DNA of 64,000 nucleotides from Prorocentrum cordatum. Its lineage: Eukaryota > Sar > Dinophyceae > Prorocentrales > Prorocentraceae. Below the pieces are notes generated by a model, which was not told the DNA's origin, ran no database searches, and saw nothing but the letters and a program-made list of their open reading frames with translations. Below, piece by piece: positions 1 through 10,152 of the stretch. The position numbers were made by a program, and so were the translations under genes. The stretch covers positions 527,333 through 591,332 of the forward strand of contig CAUYUJ010018882.1 in the NCBI GenBank assembly GCA_963575745.1. Direction: 5' to 3'. The first letter of the stretch is position 1, and each line of letters opens with the position of its first letter.

Positions 1-45
1 GTTTGGTAGGGCTATATGCGAGCCGGGACGCTTCGCCAATGCTTG
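1..45 (+). repeat. 3' fragment of dispersed repeat A
   Basis: The first 45 bases (TGGTAGGGCTATATGC followed by GGACGCTTCGCCAATGCTTG) match the right end of a dispersed repeat that recurs at 6,526-6,576 and 59,502-59,545 with only scattered substitutions. The rest of this copy lies outside the window. Bases 46-177 are GC-rich with no gene recognised. Confidence 0.55.
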
Positions 46-177
46 AAGTACACCGCCGCGTAGCTGTGGAGGTGGCCTGCGCGGAGGTGGCCACCGCTGG
101 CCCCCCCCCTCCCAGGCGCCCCGGCCGTGCGCGCGCGGCGGGGGGAATCGATGGGCAAGCGGGGCAAGCGTAGGGTC

Positions 178-342
178 ACGTCGGGCGTGACGTATCCCCC
201 TACAGGGGGATTTTGGACGAACAATTAAAGATACCCCAAAAAAACCCAAAGATGCCCCAAAATACTTCAAAAATAGTCCCTAGACCATTTTTTTATCATT
301 TTTGAATATTCCCCCTATGTAGAGGGACAGGCCCGACTTAAG
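178..342. mobile_element. TTAA/GTCGGGC short inverted-repeat element, copy 1
   Basis: The ends are inverted: a left GTCGGGC...CCCCCTACAGGGGGA end and a right CCCCCTATGTAGAGGGACAGGCCCGACTTAA end surround an AT-rich core with runs of A and CCCCAAA. No coding capacity. Seven related copies occur in the window, so this is a MITE-like non-autonomous element. The left terminus is more diverged (GTCGGGCGTGACGTA). The TTAA beside the right end resembles the target duplication of piggyBac-type elements, which is inference. Confidence 0.75.
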
Positions 343-439
343 CCTAGGGCCGAGCTGCAGAGAAAGTCGAAGCACGGGCCACAGAGAATGTCCGAGACGC
401 TCTCGCGGAGGTTCGCCACCGTATCGTCGATCGGCGCTG

Positions 440-590
440 GACCACCCTCGCTGCTCCCCGGCGCGCGGAGCGCGCTGGGCGCGCCGGGAACGGCGCCAGA
501 GGCGCCGCCATGGGGCTCCAGCGCCGAAGTCGCGCGGCGTTCCGAGAATTCGCGTTTATGCCATGTTTTTCTTTTTCGATGGTCGGCCGG
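440..590. repeat. Diverged relative of the 163-bp inverted-repeat element
   Basis: The GC-rich middle (GGCGCGCGGAGCGCGC, then GGCGCCAGAGGCGCC) and the sequence after it (CGCGTTTATGCCATGTTTTTC) resemble the centre and right flank of the element at 5,881-6,043. The left inverted terminus is not convincing. Open frames in 315-1,090 come from this GC-rich DNA. From 591 to 960 I see only GC-rich then G-rich unique sequence without a gene. Confidence 0.35.
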
Positions 591-960
591 CGCTCCAGGG
601 CCCGCTCGGACCTCCGCGAGCGCCGCGCGCTCTTGTTCGGCGCACGGCCGCGGCAATCGCTCGGGGCATGCCGCAGGAGCCGGCGCTGGCGGGCCCGCGC
701 GAGTCGGAGGGACAGCGAACCAGGCAGCGCCTGGCGCGCCCGCGTGCTTCCACGGCGGTCGCGCGCGCCTGGGGCGCCCTGTGCGGCCCTGCGCCTGGAG
801 CGCCCGCGCGGGCGAGGTCGTAGGAAAAAGTCGTCCGTAGAGGAAGGCGCACCCAGAAGATTTCAAGGAGGGTTGGGGGACGAGGGGGGAGGCTTATGGA
901 CGAGGGGGGGGCACGAGAACGGAGGAGGGGGATTGGGATGGAACCTGATGAGGAGTACCC

Positions 961-1075
961 GAATATATATATATATATATATATATATGTGTATATATAG
1001 ATATAAATACATATGTATGTATGTATATATATGTATATATATATGTGCACACATATATATATACACACCTATACG
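961..1075. repeat. TA/TATG microsatellite
   Basis: A run of TATATA passes into TATGTATATA and CATATATATACACAC. Low complexity and no gene. Confidence 0.9.
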
Positions 1076-1127
1076 ACCACCCTGCGGGTGATAAGGAGGT
1101 GAGGGGGGAGGGGGAACCAACGTCTCA

Positions 1128-1615
1128 CTCAATCGATCTCGCTATCGATCTCACAATCGATCTCGCATTCGATCTCACTATCGATATCACTATCGGTCTC
1201 GCTATCGATCTCACAATCGATCTCACAATCGATCTCACATTCGATCTGACATTCGGTCTCACTGTCGATCTCACTATCGATCTCACAATCGATCTCACAA
1301 TCGATCTCACAGTCGATCTCACATTCGGTCTCACATTCGGTCTCATTATCGATCTCACTATCGATCTCACAATCGATCTCACAATCGATCTCACATTCGG
1401 TTTCACATTCGGTCTATCTATTGATCTCACAATCGATCTCATTATCCATTTCACTCGGCAATTTTCACTCGGCACCATCATCATCATAATCATCATTACC
1501 ATCATCATCTCACAATCGATCTGACTATCGATCTCACAGTCGATCTCACTATCGATCTCACAATCGATCTCACATTCGGTCCCACTATCGATGTCACAAT
1601 CGATCTCACAATCGA
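1128..1615. repeat. 12-bp minisatellite, unit ATCGATCTCACA
   Basis: About 40 units of a 12-bp motif (ATCGATCTCACA with variants such as TTCGGTCTCACA) run through this stretch, broken at about 1,455-1,510 by a short ATC-rich insertion. As 12 is a multiple of three the array stays open in several frames and reads as repeats like IDLT or VRSI, so the frames are by-products of the repeat. Confidence 0.92.
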
Positions 1616-1725
1616 CGTCATCATCATCATCATCAACAACACCAACATCATCATCAACATCGCCATCATCACCATCATCATCATCACCATTATCATCATC
1701 ACCATTATCATCCACATCATCATCG
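1615..1725. repeat. CAT/ATC trinucleotide microsatellite
   Basis: Impure CAT repeat with CAA and CAC interruptions, directly following the 12-bp array. Confidence 0.9.
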
Positions 1726-2035
1726 GGACACCGACGGGACACCGACGGGACACCAGCGGGACACCGGCGGGACACCGCGCGCCACCGGCCGCCCGGAAGA
1801 GACACATTTGGTCCGGCCGCGCCTCAGCCACAGGGACACCGAAGGGACACCAGCGGGACACCGGCGGGACACCGCGCGCCACCGGCCGCCCGGAAGAGAC
1901 ACATTTGGTCCGGCCGCGCGTCAGCCACAGGGACACCGACGGGACACCAGCGGGACACCGGCGGGACACCGCGCGCCACCGGCCGCCCGGAAGAGACACT
2001 TTTGGTCCGGCCGCGCCTCAGCCACAGGAGACTTT
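1725..2035. repeat. 97-bp minisatellite (GGGACACC..GGTCCGGCCGC)
   Basis: Three and a bit units with 97-bp spacing (ATTTGGTCC or TTTTGGTCC at about 1,804, 1,901 and 1,998). Each begins with shorter GGGACACCGGC subrepeats of 11-12 bp. The adjoining segment (2,036-2,150) is shared in inverted orientation with 35.74-36.18 kb. Confidence 0.88.
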
Positions 2036-2150
2036 CCTCTCGCCCGCCCACGCAGCTTCGCCTCGCCCGCGCGCACGGCACGCACGAACACGAAACCGAA
2101 ATCGATTTCCCGGTAGGGGGGCTCTCCGTTCCACTTCGATCTCACCCCTC
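2036..2150 (-). repeat. Dispersed segment shared with 35.7-36.1 kb
   Basis: CGCCCGCCCACGCAGCTTCG, then CACGAACACGAAACCGAAAT and a run of C/G, are the reverse complement of sequence at about 35,790-35,870 and again at 36,020-36,085. Both loci place it beside GGTGTCCCG-type repeats, so this looks like one mobile or satellite unit rather than chance similarity. Confidence 0.65.
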
Positions 2151-2157
2151 ACCTCCG

Positions 2158-2455
2158 ATATATATATATATATACACACATATATACATACATAGGGATA
2201 TGTATATATATATGTATAACATTATGTGTATACGTGTATGCGTGCACAATCACACATACATACGTGTATGCATGCATGTATACATACATACATACGTACA
2301 TACAAGCAGACATACATACATACATACATACATACATACATACACACATACATACATACATACATACATGTCTACATTCCTACGAACCTACACACCGACC
2401 TACCTGTCTACCTACTTACCTACCTACCTGCATACATACATGCAGTCATATAATG
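2158..2455. repeat. TATA, CATA and CCTA microsatellite block
   Basis: TA repeats grade into long CATA tetranucleotide repeats (about 2,280-2,380), then ACCTACCTGTCT-type repeats. No gene. Confidence 0.9.
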
Positions 2456-2479
2456 TGTGTGGGATCCAGCGTAGACACC

Positions 2480-3072
2480 AAACAGTGTCGCTCTAGCAGT
2501 ATATGTTGTGCACTCTGTGTTAGTGCGGTACACGTGGTGCATTATGCGTGGTTCAACATATGTGATACAATCTATGGTGTGCAGAAGAAGTTGTGCAATG
2601 TCGGCGCTGCAACCTACATCGTGCAGTCAACGTTGCGCAACATGTGTTGTGATGGCTATGTGGAACAGGATTGTTTATGCAACATATGTGGAGCAGCCTA
2701 TGTGGTGTAACCTATGTGGTACCATATAGGTTGCAGCAGTGCACATCTATATATATATATATAGATACTATGTGTGCACATGCATAGCTATGGTGCAATC
2801 TATGTGGTGCAATCGATGCTGTGCAATTTATGTTATATGCGCTCTGCAACCTGTGGCGCAACATAGGTGGTGAAAGTGATGTGGCGCAATCGATTTGGAG
2901 TGAAGCATGTGCTGTGCAATCTAAGTTGTACAATACAGGTGGTGCAGTCTGCGTTGTGCAATGTACGTTGTGCAATAGATGTGGTGCAGTCTGCGTTGTG
3001 CAAAGTTGTGCAATACGTACGTGTATACATATAATGCAATCGATGTTGCGCAATCTACGTGGTGCAACCTAG
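2480..3072. repeat. About 15-bp minisatellite, unit TGTGGTGCAATCTATG
   Basis: Degenerate repeats of TGTGGTGCAATCTATGT and TTGTGCAATCGATGTTG recur across the stretch, interrupted by a TA microsatellite at 2,748-2,763. The open frames on both strands follow the repeat and show no domain. Confidence 0.75.
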
Positions 3073-3262
3073 CGGCAGCCACGAGCGGCGACGGCGGCGA
3101 CGGGGACGGGGCGGCGAGGGCGACAACATAGCCACCAGACCGACAGACAAGTCCAGTTACGGGCGGCGACGAAGCGGCGACGGGCCTGCGGCGGCGACAA
3201 CATAGCCGCCAGACAGACAGGACCAGTTACCGGCGGCGACGGCGACGACATAGCCACCAGAA
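3073..3262. repeat. About 75-bp tandem repeat (CGGCGACAACATAGCCACCAG)
   Basis: Three units containing GGCGGCGAC followed by ACATAGCC(A/G)CCAGA and CCAGTTAC. The next segment, 3,263-3,460, is unique sequence in which I see no gene. Confidence 0.75.
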
Positions 3263-3469
3263 GGACTGACAGAAATAGTTCCTTAGAGAAGTCCGAGGCT
3301 CCGCGGCTCAGGCTTGCTGTTCCCTGCTACAGTTCCTGTTTCGTCTCCGATGTTACAATTCTGTGTTCTGCTTCCTACTGTGAATGGTTAGGGAGTCCGC
3401 GCGTGACCTTCACCTGGGGGGGTTCTCAAATATTTCTGGGGGGTCCTGGGACACAAAAAAAATACACGA

Positions 3470-3830
3470 GATTCGCGCCCCCGAATGCATAATTCCATGT
3501 AAATTACGCCATAGTCGCGCCCCAGGGGCCAGAATCTCTTGTCAATTGCACAAAATTCGCGTCCCCGAGGCCATACACCATACCAAAGTACGCTGTGTCC
3601 GCGCTTCCGAGATCATACTTAATCGTGAAGTACGCGATGCTCGCGTCTCCGAGGCAAACTCTCTCTCTCTCTCTCTCTCCTTTTCTATCTCTCTCTCTCG
3701 CGTAAATTACGCAATCGTTGCGTCCCCCAAGCCACGATCCCTTGTAAATTATGCGTTCTTCGCGTGCCCGAAGTCATAAGCCCTCGCAAAATTCGCAGTC
3801 TTTGCGCTTTCGAAGCGACAATTCATGAAA
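3470..3830. repeat. 42-bp minisatellite interrupted by a CT microsatellite
   Basis: The motif TTCGCG(T/C)CCCCGA followed by AAATTACGC recurs at about 3,472, 3,514, 3,555, 3,597, 3,639, 3,718, 3,757 and 3,799. The 42-bp period is broken only where a CT-rich run (3,659-3,703) sits between units. The array runs into the CCAAGAC repeat at 3,830. Confidence 0.8.
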
Positions 3831-4170
3831 GGCCTCCAAGACGCTACCAGAGGCCTCCGAGACGGCCCAAGAGTGCTCCAAGGCGCCCAAGATGGCCCCA
3901 AGACGGCCCACAGGCTGCCAAGAGGCCCCCAAGAGCGCTGCAAGAGCACCCCCAAGAGGGGCCCAAGAGGCCAACCTCTGCGATTGTGCTTAGGTTTTTG
4001 ATGGATTTTGGCAGGCTCGCCTTTTCGGGCTTCCGACGCTCCAAGACGGTCCAAGAGGCTCCCCAAGACCGCCCCAAGAGGCCCTGAAGAGCGCCCCAAG
4101 ACGGCTCAAGCGGGTCCCAAGACGGCCCAAGAGACCCCCAAGCCCGCCCAAGAGGGCCCCAAGAGACGCA
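3830..4170 (+). repeat. CCAAGAC/CCCCAAGAG repeat block with conserved core
   Basis: Tandem-like strings of GGCCCAAGAGGCCCCCAAGA and CCAAGACGGCCCA flank a less GC-rich core at 3,985-4,050 (TTTTTGATGGATTTT, then CGCCTTTTCGGGCTTCCGAC, GCTCCAAGAC). The same core within the same strings recurs at about 41.76, 42.95, 50.52 and 61.05 kb, and inverted at 38.33 and 39.97 kb. The open frames reading as LGRLGALLG or RPKRPPRRP come from the 3n-compatible repeat. After it, 4,171-4,530 is purine-rich filler with no gene. Confidence 0.8.
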
Positions 4171-4534
4171 GAACTCCCTCTTGCCGGCGCCCCGTCGGCG
4201 GGACGGGGGGAAGGGAAAGAAGGAGGCGGGAGGAAAGAGGAGGAGGAGGAGGAGAAGGAGGAGAAGAGGGCCCCCAGACGCGGGACCCGAGCCCAAGTGG
4301 CCCCCCGCTCTGAGTTCCGACGCCGCTTCACGACGGCGCCCGGGCCTCACCGGACATAGCTCTCTTGTACGCCCCATCTTCTCCGAGAGAGGAGGGGGGA
4401 CCGGCCAGCGGCAGACGGCGAAGCCCTTGCGGTGATGAGGGCCCCAAAAAGCAAAAGCATCGTTTGGGGGGCATCTAGAGACAGGGAGAGAGAGAGACTG
4501 GGGGCGAGACAAAGGGATAGAGAGCGGGAGAGGG

Positions 4535-4760
4535 ATGTCCACGCGTACTGTCGTACACATACACATACACATACATACACATTTACGTATACATGTATAT
4601 ATACACACAGCTACATCTACATACACACAACCATATACATATACAGGTACAAGTGCGCATACACGTTTACATATATACACGTATATGCAACCATCTACTT
4701 ATACATACACATATACATGTTTGTGTACGACATATATATATATATATATAGATCCGTATA
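4535..4760. repeat. CA/TA-rich microsatellite block
   Basis: Runs of ACATACACATACACAT and TATATA; a second TA run lies at 4,931-4,956. From 4,957 to 5,512 the sequence is unique; no convincing gene seen. Confidence 0.85.
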
Positions 4761-4932
4761 TGGACACGCGTGTGTATTTCAGAATTGGGATGTATATCGC
4801 ACATATGTGATGATAATTATAAAGACATAGAGAAGCACAAATGGTATGTAGATATAATAGAGGGAGAGAAGGTACAGAGAGAGAGAGACACAGTATGTGG
4901 AGAAGGTCGATGGAGAGGAGGCGCAGAAAACG

Positions 4933-4964
<32 letters not shown>

Positions 4965-5512
4965 AATGCTATCACGTTAATCTAGCAGAAAAAAGGGTGC
5001 GTGTGTGTGACGGAGAGAGGGAGAGAAACAGACGGGACGATATAGACAGGAATACCATCTACATAGATGAGTACATGTCTGTACATGCAAGCTCGTTGGC
5101 TCCGTTCTGGGCGCAATATTGCGAATGCTCCTGCTTGTTGTTTGCGAGTGCATGTAGTTCTGTCTCTCTTGTCTCACCATTCCTGCCTCCATGTCGCTGT
5201 CTACTGAGGGGCCCACGACGCCAAACCTGCAGGCCTAAGATTCCTACCCTCTCAGAAATCGTGGGGGTTCGCATGTGGTCCCCTGCCCGCGCAACCCCAC
5301 GAGGGCCCGAACCACTGATGCAACGCAACCGCAGGGTGGCTCCGCCCGGGGGGGGGGGACCGCGGCAGAGGGCACAGCCTCTCCTCTGGGCCGCTCCCGC
5401 CCGGGCTGTGGGCCGTACGCGACCCTCCTCTGCCTGCGTGCTTGGCAACACTTGCCACGTGAGGTCGTCTTTCACCTTTTTTCTATTGGAACTCACTGGC
5501 GCTGGGTTATTC

Positions 5513-5676
5513 TTAGGTCGGGCATGTCCTCCTACAGGCGGATTTCGGGACGAAAGATGGAAAACTGTCAAACAATGCACCCCTAAATGCTCAAACAATG
5601 ATAGAAAAATCGTCCCACGACTACTTTTTGACTATGTTTGAGTATTCCTCCTATAGAGGGACACGCTCGACTTAGG
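5513..5676. mobile_element. TTAA/GTCGGGC element, copy 2 (CATGTCCTCCT subtype)
   Basis: Left end TTAGGTCGGGCATGTCCTCC and right end CCTCCTATAGAGGGACACGC, TCGACTTAGG are inverted. This copy and the one at 43,778 share CATGTCCTCCTACAGGCGG, which separates them from the CCTGTCCCCCTACAGGGGG copies and defines a second subfamily. From 5,677 to 5,880 I see an A run (5,849-5,873) and no gene. Confidence 0.75.
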
Positions 5677-5880
5677 GTTATTCATTGAACCAACACTGGT
5701 CCCTGACGTCCCTCGCGTGGGACCTCGTTCTGCCCGCGGATCCTCGCCGATCCCCATCCGGGTATGAGGAGAGGGGGAGGGACGAAGGGGACCCAGGGAC
5801 ACATGAGTAAACACACACACACACAGATCCCAGAATTCCTGATATGAGAAGAAAGAAAAAAAAAAAAAAAAAAACGCCGC

Positions 5881-6043
5881 CATAAACACAAACTTTTGGC
5901 GCTCCGCGCAGACTTCTTGGATCTGCGCCGGACCCCCCTCCCTGGCGCGCGGAGCGCGCCAGGGGTGGCGCCGGAGGCGCCTCCAGGGGGGCCCAGCGCG
6001 GATCCAAGAAATCCGCGCGAAGCGCCAAAATTTTATGTTTATG
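5881..6043. mobile_element. 163-bp element with 48-bp terminal inverted repeats
   Basis: The left end starts CATAAACACAAACTTTTGGC and continues GCTCCGCGCAGACTTCTTGG. The right end read on the other strand starts CATAAACATAAAATTTTGGC and continues GCTTCGCGCGGATTTCTTGG. About 42 of 48 positions agree. The middle is a GC-rich palindrome-like segment (GGCGCGCGGAGCGCGCC). It could fold into one long hairpin. No coding capacity. Confidence 0.75.
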
Positions 6044-6343
6044 CGTTTTCCTTCTTCGACGCATGTTTTTCCAAGGTTTTTGGGTTATCGTCTTCCCCTC
6101 CCCCATGTCCCACGTGTTTCCACATTTTCCAGGGGATCGACGACTCATCGTGTCTGTGTTCCCTTTCCCCCTCCCGAATGGAGGAGGAGGAAGCCGACGA
6201 TCCGGCGGGGGGCGCGGCCGCCCTCGACGGGCAACTGGCGGGGCGTGGCGCGCTCCAGCGGCGAAGGGCGGTGCGCGCTGGTGCGGCGGCAGCACTGTGG
6301 AGCAGGAGGCTCCTCCGGACTCCAGCCGTGGAGGACAGACTCT

Positions 6344-6576
6344 GCAGGGACCGACCGTCCCGGCTTTCCCGTAGGCCTACCACGACATGTTCTGGGAGCC
6401 TAAACATCTCTTACGAGCAGGAACAGTGTTCTTAGAGCATGAGCCCGATGTGATAAAGCAAGGCAGTCCCAGCCAGAAATGTTTTTAGAACATCTCATGG
6501 AAACCACGACAGCTTGCTCGAGCATTGCTTGGTAGGCCTATAGGCACGCCAGGACGCTTCGCCACCGCTTGACCAG
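6344..6576 (+). repeat. Dispersed repeat A, copy 2
   Basis: Begins with GACCGACCGTCCCGGCTTTC, CGTAGGCCTACCACGACAT and ends GGTAGGCCTATAGGCACGCC, AGGACGCTTCGCC. The copy at 59,134-59,545 has the same ends and middle (GAGCA(T/G)(G/A)AGCCCG, AGACAGTC/AGGCAGTC). This copy lacks the 149-bp insertion present at 59.3 kb. Confidence 0.65.
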
Positions 6577-7500
6577 AGGGACTCGTCCTGTCTTGCCGGC
6601 CGAACGGGGGGATAGCAAAGGGGGCGGGGGGCTAGCGAATCAGCTCACGTGGCTCATTTCCCCGGCGCCTGCTGGCGCCGGGCTCGCTGGAGGCGCCAAT
6701 GTATCGAGGAAAGCGCCCCGCGTCGGGGCCGAAACCAACTGCACGCAGCAGATTTCGCAATTTTCCCACATTCCCCCGTGTCGTTCGACCTGGGCGCAGG
6801 AGAGGGGTTGGGCAAAAGGGGGACTATCGAATCGGCTGCACGCATTTGGATTCCCGAGCGCCTCGAAGCTCCGGGCGCGACCGTGCATCGAGGAACGCAC
6901 CAGGCGGCGGGGCGTGAACCTGCTGGAGGTCACCTCTCTCCTTCCCCCCCCCATTTCGGATCCCGCGATCCTCGCCCTGCCTGCCGGCAGCTCAGCGCGC
7001 CAAAGACAGCGCCGACTGATGGGTCGTCATCGGGGTGAACTCGGATGGGCTCCGCATGCCTGGGGGCGGCCAGACGCGCCGGGACGGCGAGGAGCTCGCG
7101 ATCAGACGCTCGGGGTCCCTTGCTCTCACTCCGTTTCCTCTCATCCTTCCCTTCGTCCCTCTTGTTCCCCTTGCCCTTCGTCCTCTTTTTCCTTCTGCTG
7201 CCCTCTCGCTCTCTCATTCCCTCCCTCTTACTGCATCACTTCATCTCCTTCCGACCTCTTCCGCCACCCACCCTTTGTCCGTCCTCGTCTCCCCATCCAA
7301 CCCCTTCCACACTTTGTCCATCCTCCGCCCCCCTGTCCTCTTACCCTCCTGAACCTCATCCCACTCTCTTCCTTCCTCCTCCCGCCACCCCATGGACCCC
7401 CTACCTCGCAAAAGTGGAGGCTATAATGGAGGAGGCCCCTAAGAAGTTGTCTTCGGGCCCAAACTGACCCACCAACGATTAATCAGGAAGGACAGGACGT
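6577..7500. other. Stretch without a recognised gene
   Basis: GC-rich unique sequence with a weak internal duplication of about 190 bp (GGGGCTAGCGAATC...GTATCGAGGAA versus GGGACTATCGAATC...GCATCGAGGAA), then from 7,120 to 7,400 a pyrimidine-rich run. A 285-codon plus-strand frame crosses it but has a biased low-complexity tail and no domain, so I do not call it a gene. Confidence 0.5.
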
Positions 7501-7599
7501 GGCGGCGGCAGCAAGGGGCCACTCTCGCCAGAATGGAAAACGCAAGGACCTCTCCCCCTGCTCATATGACCCCCCACAGGCGTCCTCCTGAACTACGTC

Positions 7600-7808
7600 G
7601 GGAACGCCCATATGCAAGCAGGCGACAGGTTCCCAGAACGTTGGCCTTGGGGCCGCTTGGGAGGTCTCCGCCGAACGCGGCGGAGGTTTGTGCTTTCCGC
7701 GGCGGTGGCTTTCCCCCCGACGCCTCTCGCCGCTGTGCGTCTTGAGGCAGCGGTGCGTCTGGAGCTGCTCCTGTTGCGACGCTTCTCGCAGCTGCGCGTC
7801 TTGAGACA

Positions 7809-7862
<54 letters not shown>

Positions 7863-7932
7863 GCTGCGACGCAGGGCCGGGCGCCATGAGGCATCGGCGC
7901 CCTGTCAGGTTCCCAAGGAGCCTTCCAGGAGC
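7600..7932 (-). CDS. Candidate Gln-rich coding segment with a CAG tract
   Basis: Reading the minus strand, a CCCAG acceptor at 7,933 opens a frame reading APGRLLGNLTG, then MAPGPASQLEQ, a run of about 18 glutamines (CTG repeat on the plus strand, 7,808-7,860), then LSQDAQLREASQQEQLQTHR. The residues around the tract are E/Q/L-rich and coiled-coil-like, and a degenerate 36-bp duplication precedes the tract. The frame stays open past 7,600 into less convincing sequence, so the lower limit is uncertain. No family is recognised. In another frame the same run gives polyalanine, so coding status rests on the flanking composition only. Confidence 0.35.
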
Positions 7933-8587
7933 CTGGGAGTTCCGATGGCAGGGTGGGTGGCGGAGGAAGAAAAAGTCGGAGGGGTGGGCGGGCGTTCGCG
8001 GGCAAGTGCCGGCGCGCTGCCGGCTGGCAGCCTGCGCTGTCGAAGCCTCTTGCCCCGCCACGGGCCGTCCCGACCCACGCCGTCCACCCGCCACCCCGGC
8101 CCCTCACCGAGGGAGCGCGCCCGCGCCGCGGGCGCGCGGCGGAAAAGAGGGGAGGGTGCGAGGGGAAAGGGGCGAGGGGAGAGAGGCGCGTGGGGCCGAG
8201 CGAACAGATACCTCGAAACATGTATTTTTCGAGTTTTCAAGCTGATGCTGAAGAAAGCTTTCTCCGTGTTCCGAGCAGCGCTACGCGTGCAACGAGCTCT
8301 ACGAGGGTCCCGGCGGTAACCTGGTTGACGGTTTACCGCCGGCTCCCAGTTGTGGTTGCCCTCGTCCAGGGTCTTGCTGCACTCCCTGCCCCCACCGCGG
8401 TCGAACCCCCCGCCGCCGCCTCCCTGCGCCAGGCGCGCGCGCCCTCTCTCAGGCAGGCGGCCGCGCGCGGCCCGAGGACTCCACGGTCCCCGGGGTTCGG
8501 CGGTTCGCCCCGCCGGCCTCCATCCCGTCTCGGTGTTTCTTGTGCGTTGGTCTCAGGGGGTTTGCCCTCCCCAGACCCTCTCCCCCT

Positions 8588-8695
8588 CTTCCTCCTCCTC
8601 CTCCTCCTCCTCCTCCTCCTCCTCCTCCTCCTCCTCCTCCCTCCTCCCTCCTCCCTCCTCCCTCCTCCCTCCTCCCTCCTCCCTCCTCTCTCAGG
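8588..8695. repeat. CTC microsatellite
   Basis: Nearly pure CTC followed by CTCCCTC heptamers. The flanking DNA, 7,933-8,587 and 8,696-9,254, contains unique GC-rich sequence; I see no supported gene there. Confidence 0.92.
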
Positions 8696-9257
8696 CCTCG
8701 TCTCGGTGCTTCTTGTGCCTTGGTCTCGGGTGAAGCACCAGCCCCTCTGGTCGACGCGGCCTCAGCATCGCGCGTTGTCGGCGAGGGGGGGAGACGCTGG
8801 AGCCGTTCTGGCCAGAGGTTGCAGCGAGGGACGGGCTTGGCTGAACACTCGGCAGTGGTGGTCGCGCTTGCTGGCTCCAGCTGATCGATTCGTCAGCGGT
8901 TGTGTTCGCGCGGATGAGACAAGCCAACGGCGGGCGCGGCTCGGTGCTCCAGGCTCCGTGGAGGATGGACGACGAGGGGATGGTTGTAATGATGGAAGAC
9001 GAGAGGGGGGGAGGTGATGCCACGCCCATCGTAGGAGCACGAAGACGGGGGCGGCAAAAGCGAAGCTGAGACGCGTGCGTTGCCTTTCGGAGGCGCACCG
9101 GGAGAGGGTGGGCGACTGTCTTCGCGTGCGGCGCGGGGAACGAACGTTGTCTTCGCGCCCCTTTGTCTGTGGCTAGTTGGCTAGCTTGTAAAAAGGTGGC
9201 TGGGCAGCGGGGGGGTCGCTCAAGAATCCGAAACATCCGGCCGTTGTTTATGTAAGT

Positions 9258-9700
9258 GGCGGCTCGCTACCAGTGTAAACACGAAATCATGGCAGGCCAT
9301 GCTAGCTGCTCGGCATCTGTGCCCTCGAAGAAGGCTTTGCTGGTGGCCATGTCGGCGAGAATCTGCTCGATGCCCAAGCTTGTTGCCTCTTTCCCACAGC
9401 TGGTGGAACACGCGGTCGTCGGCGGATATACTGAAGCGTTCGAACCCGTGAGCCTCGCGAAGGAATTCCTGGTATAGGATCTTCTGCGTGCGCTCGGCAA
9501 ACTCGCGGTTGTCCTTCTTGACGCACGCGGTGGCTTCGGCCAGGCTGTCTGGGAATCGTCCCGTGGCAAGGCCCACTTCGCCGAACGTCCCCTCGGACCC
9601 GTTCAGGGCGGGCCTGTTCACCAGGCGAACGAGTCGGACTCGTTGCCCAGGGCGAAGGTGGCCTGTCCCTGAGGGTCTGGGGTCCGCCCGGCTGCTGGCG
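9258..9700 (-). pseudogene. Single-exon gene relic with an LNG-type beta-barrel motif, frameshifted
   Basis: The minus strand reads GQRVRLVRLVNRPALNGSEG followed by TFGEV at about 9,590-9,665. This resembles the short SH3-like segments (V-x-L-x-x-L-x-x-x-x-x-LNG-x-x-G) found in many algal proteins. A continuous frame then runs through KKDNREFAERTQKILYQEF and FERFSISADDRVFHQLWERG. Near 9,380 coding character jumps to another frame, reading LGIEQILADMATSKAFFEGT, DAEQLAWPAMISCLHW, stop at 9,261. Both halves are rich in charged and hydrophobic residues and free of repeats, so one indel (real or from assembly) is more likely than two genes. No intron is visible, suggesting a processed copy. Function unknown. 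Confidence 0.45.
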
Positions 9701-10152
9701 TTGTCCTGTCTCCCGCTGGGCGTTGCGTTGGTTTTTAGAGGGTCATGGTCTTCCCTAGGAACTCTCGCCTGCACCAGCTCGGGAGCGGCCAAGAGGGGGG
9801 TGTCCCAGAGGGGAGGGGGGCAAATCATGACCGGCGGCATGTGCGCGGCCCAGCGGGGGGGCCAGGGACGTAATGAAATGAGAAGAGGCGCCATGAACGC
9901 TGGGGAAAAATCATGGCCCCCGCCACGATATCCCCCCCCCCCTAAGTCATCACCCCCCCCTCTGCCGCCCCCGACCCCTGGCCGTTTCCCCGGGCATGCC
10001 CTCCGCGGACTTCCTCGCGGGGCACGCGGCCCTTCGGGGCGTGGCGCCCCCGTGCTCCTCGCCTGCTCCCTCGCGGCCCTCCCCGTGCTCGGTGCCCCTC
10101 TCGATGCCCTCCCGGGGCTCGGCGCCCGGAGGTCCGACGCGGGGCTCGGCAG

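Noticed and set aside
315-1091. Overlapping 150-193-codon frames on both strands
   Set aside because: Stop-poor GC-rich DNA belonging to a repeat; composition dominated by A, R, P, G with no motif.
6569-7426. 285-codon plus-strand frame
   Set aside because: Low-complexity Pro/Ser/Leu tail from a pyrimidine tract and an internal duplication; no domain, no SL or splice support.
7953-9017. 354-codon plus-strand frame
   Set aside because: Runs through a CTC microsatellite; residues before and after show no continuity.
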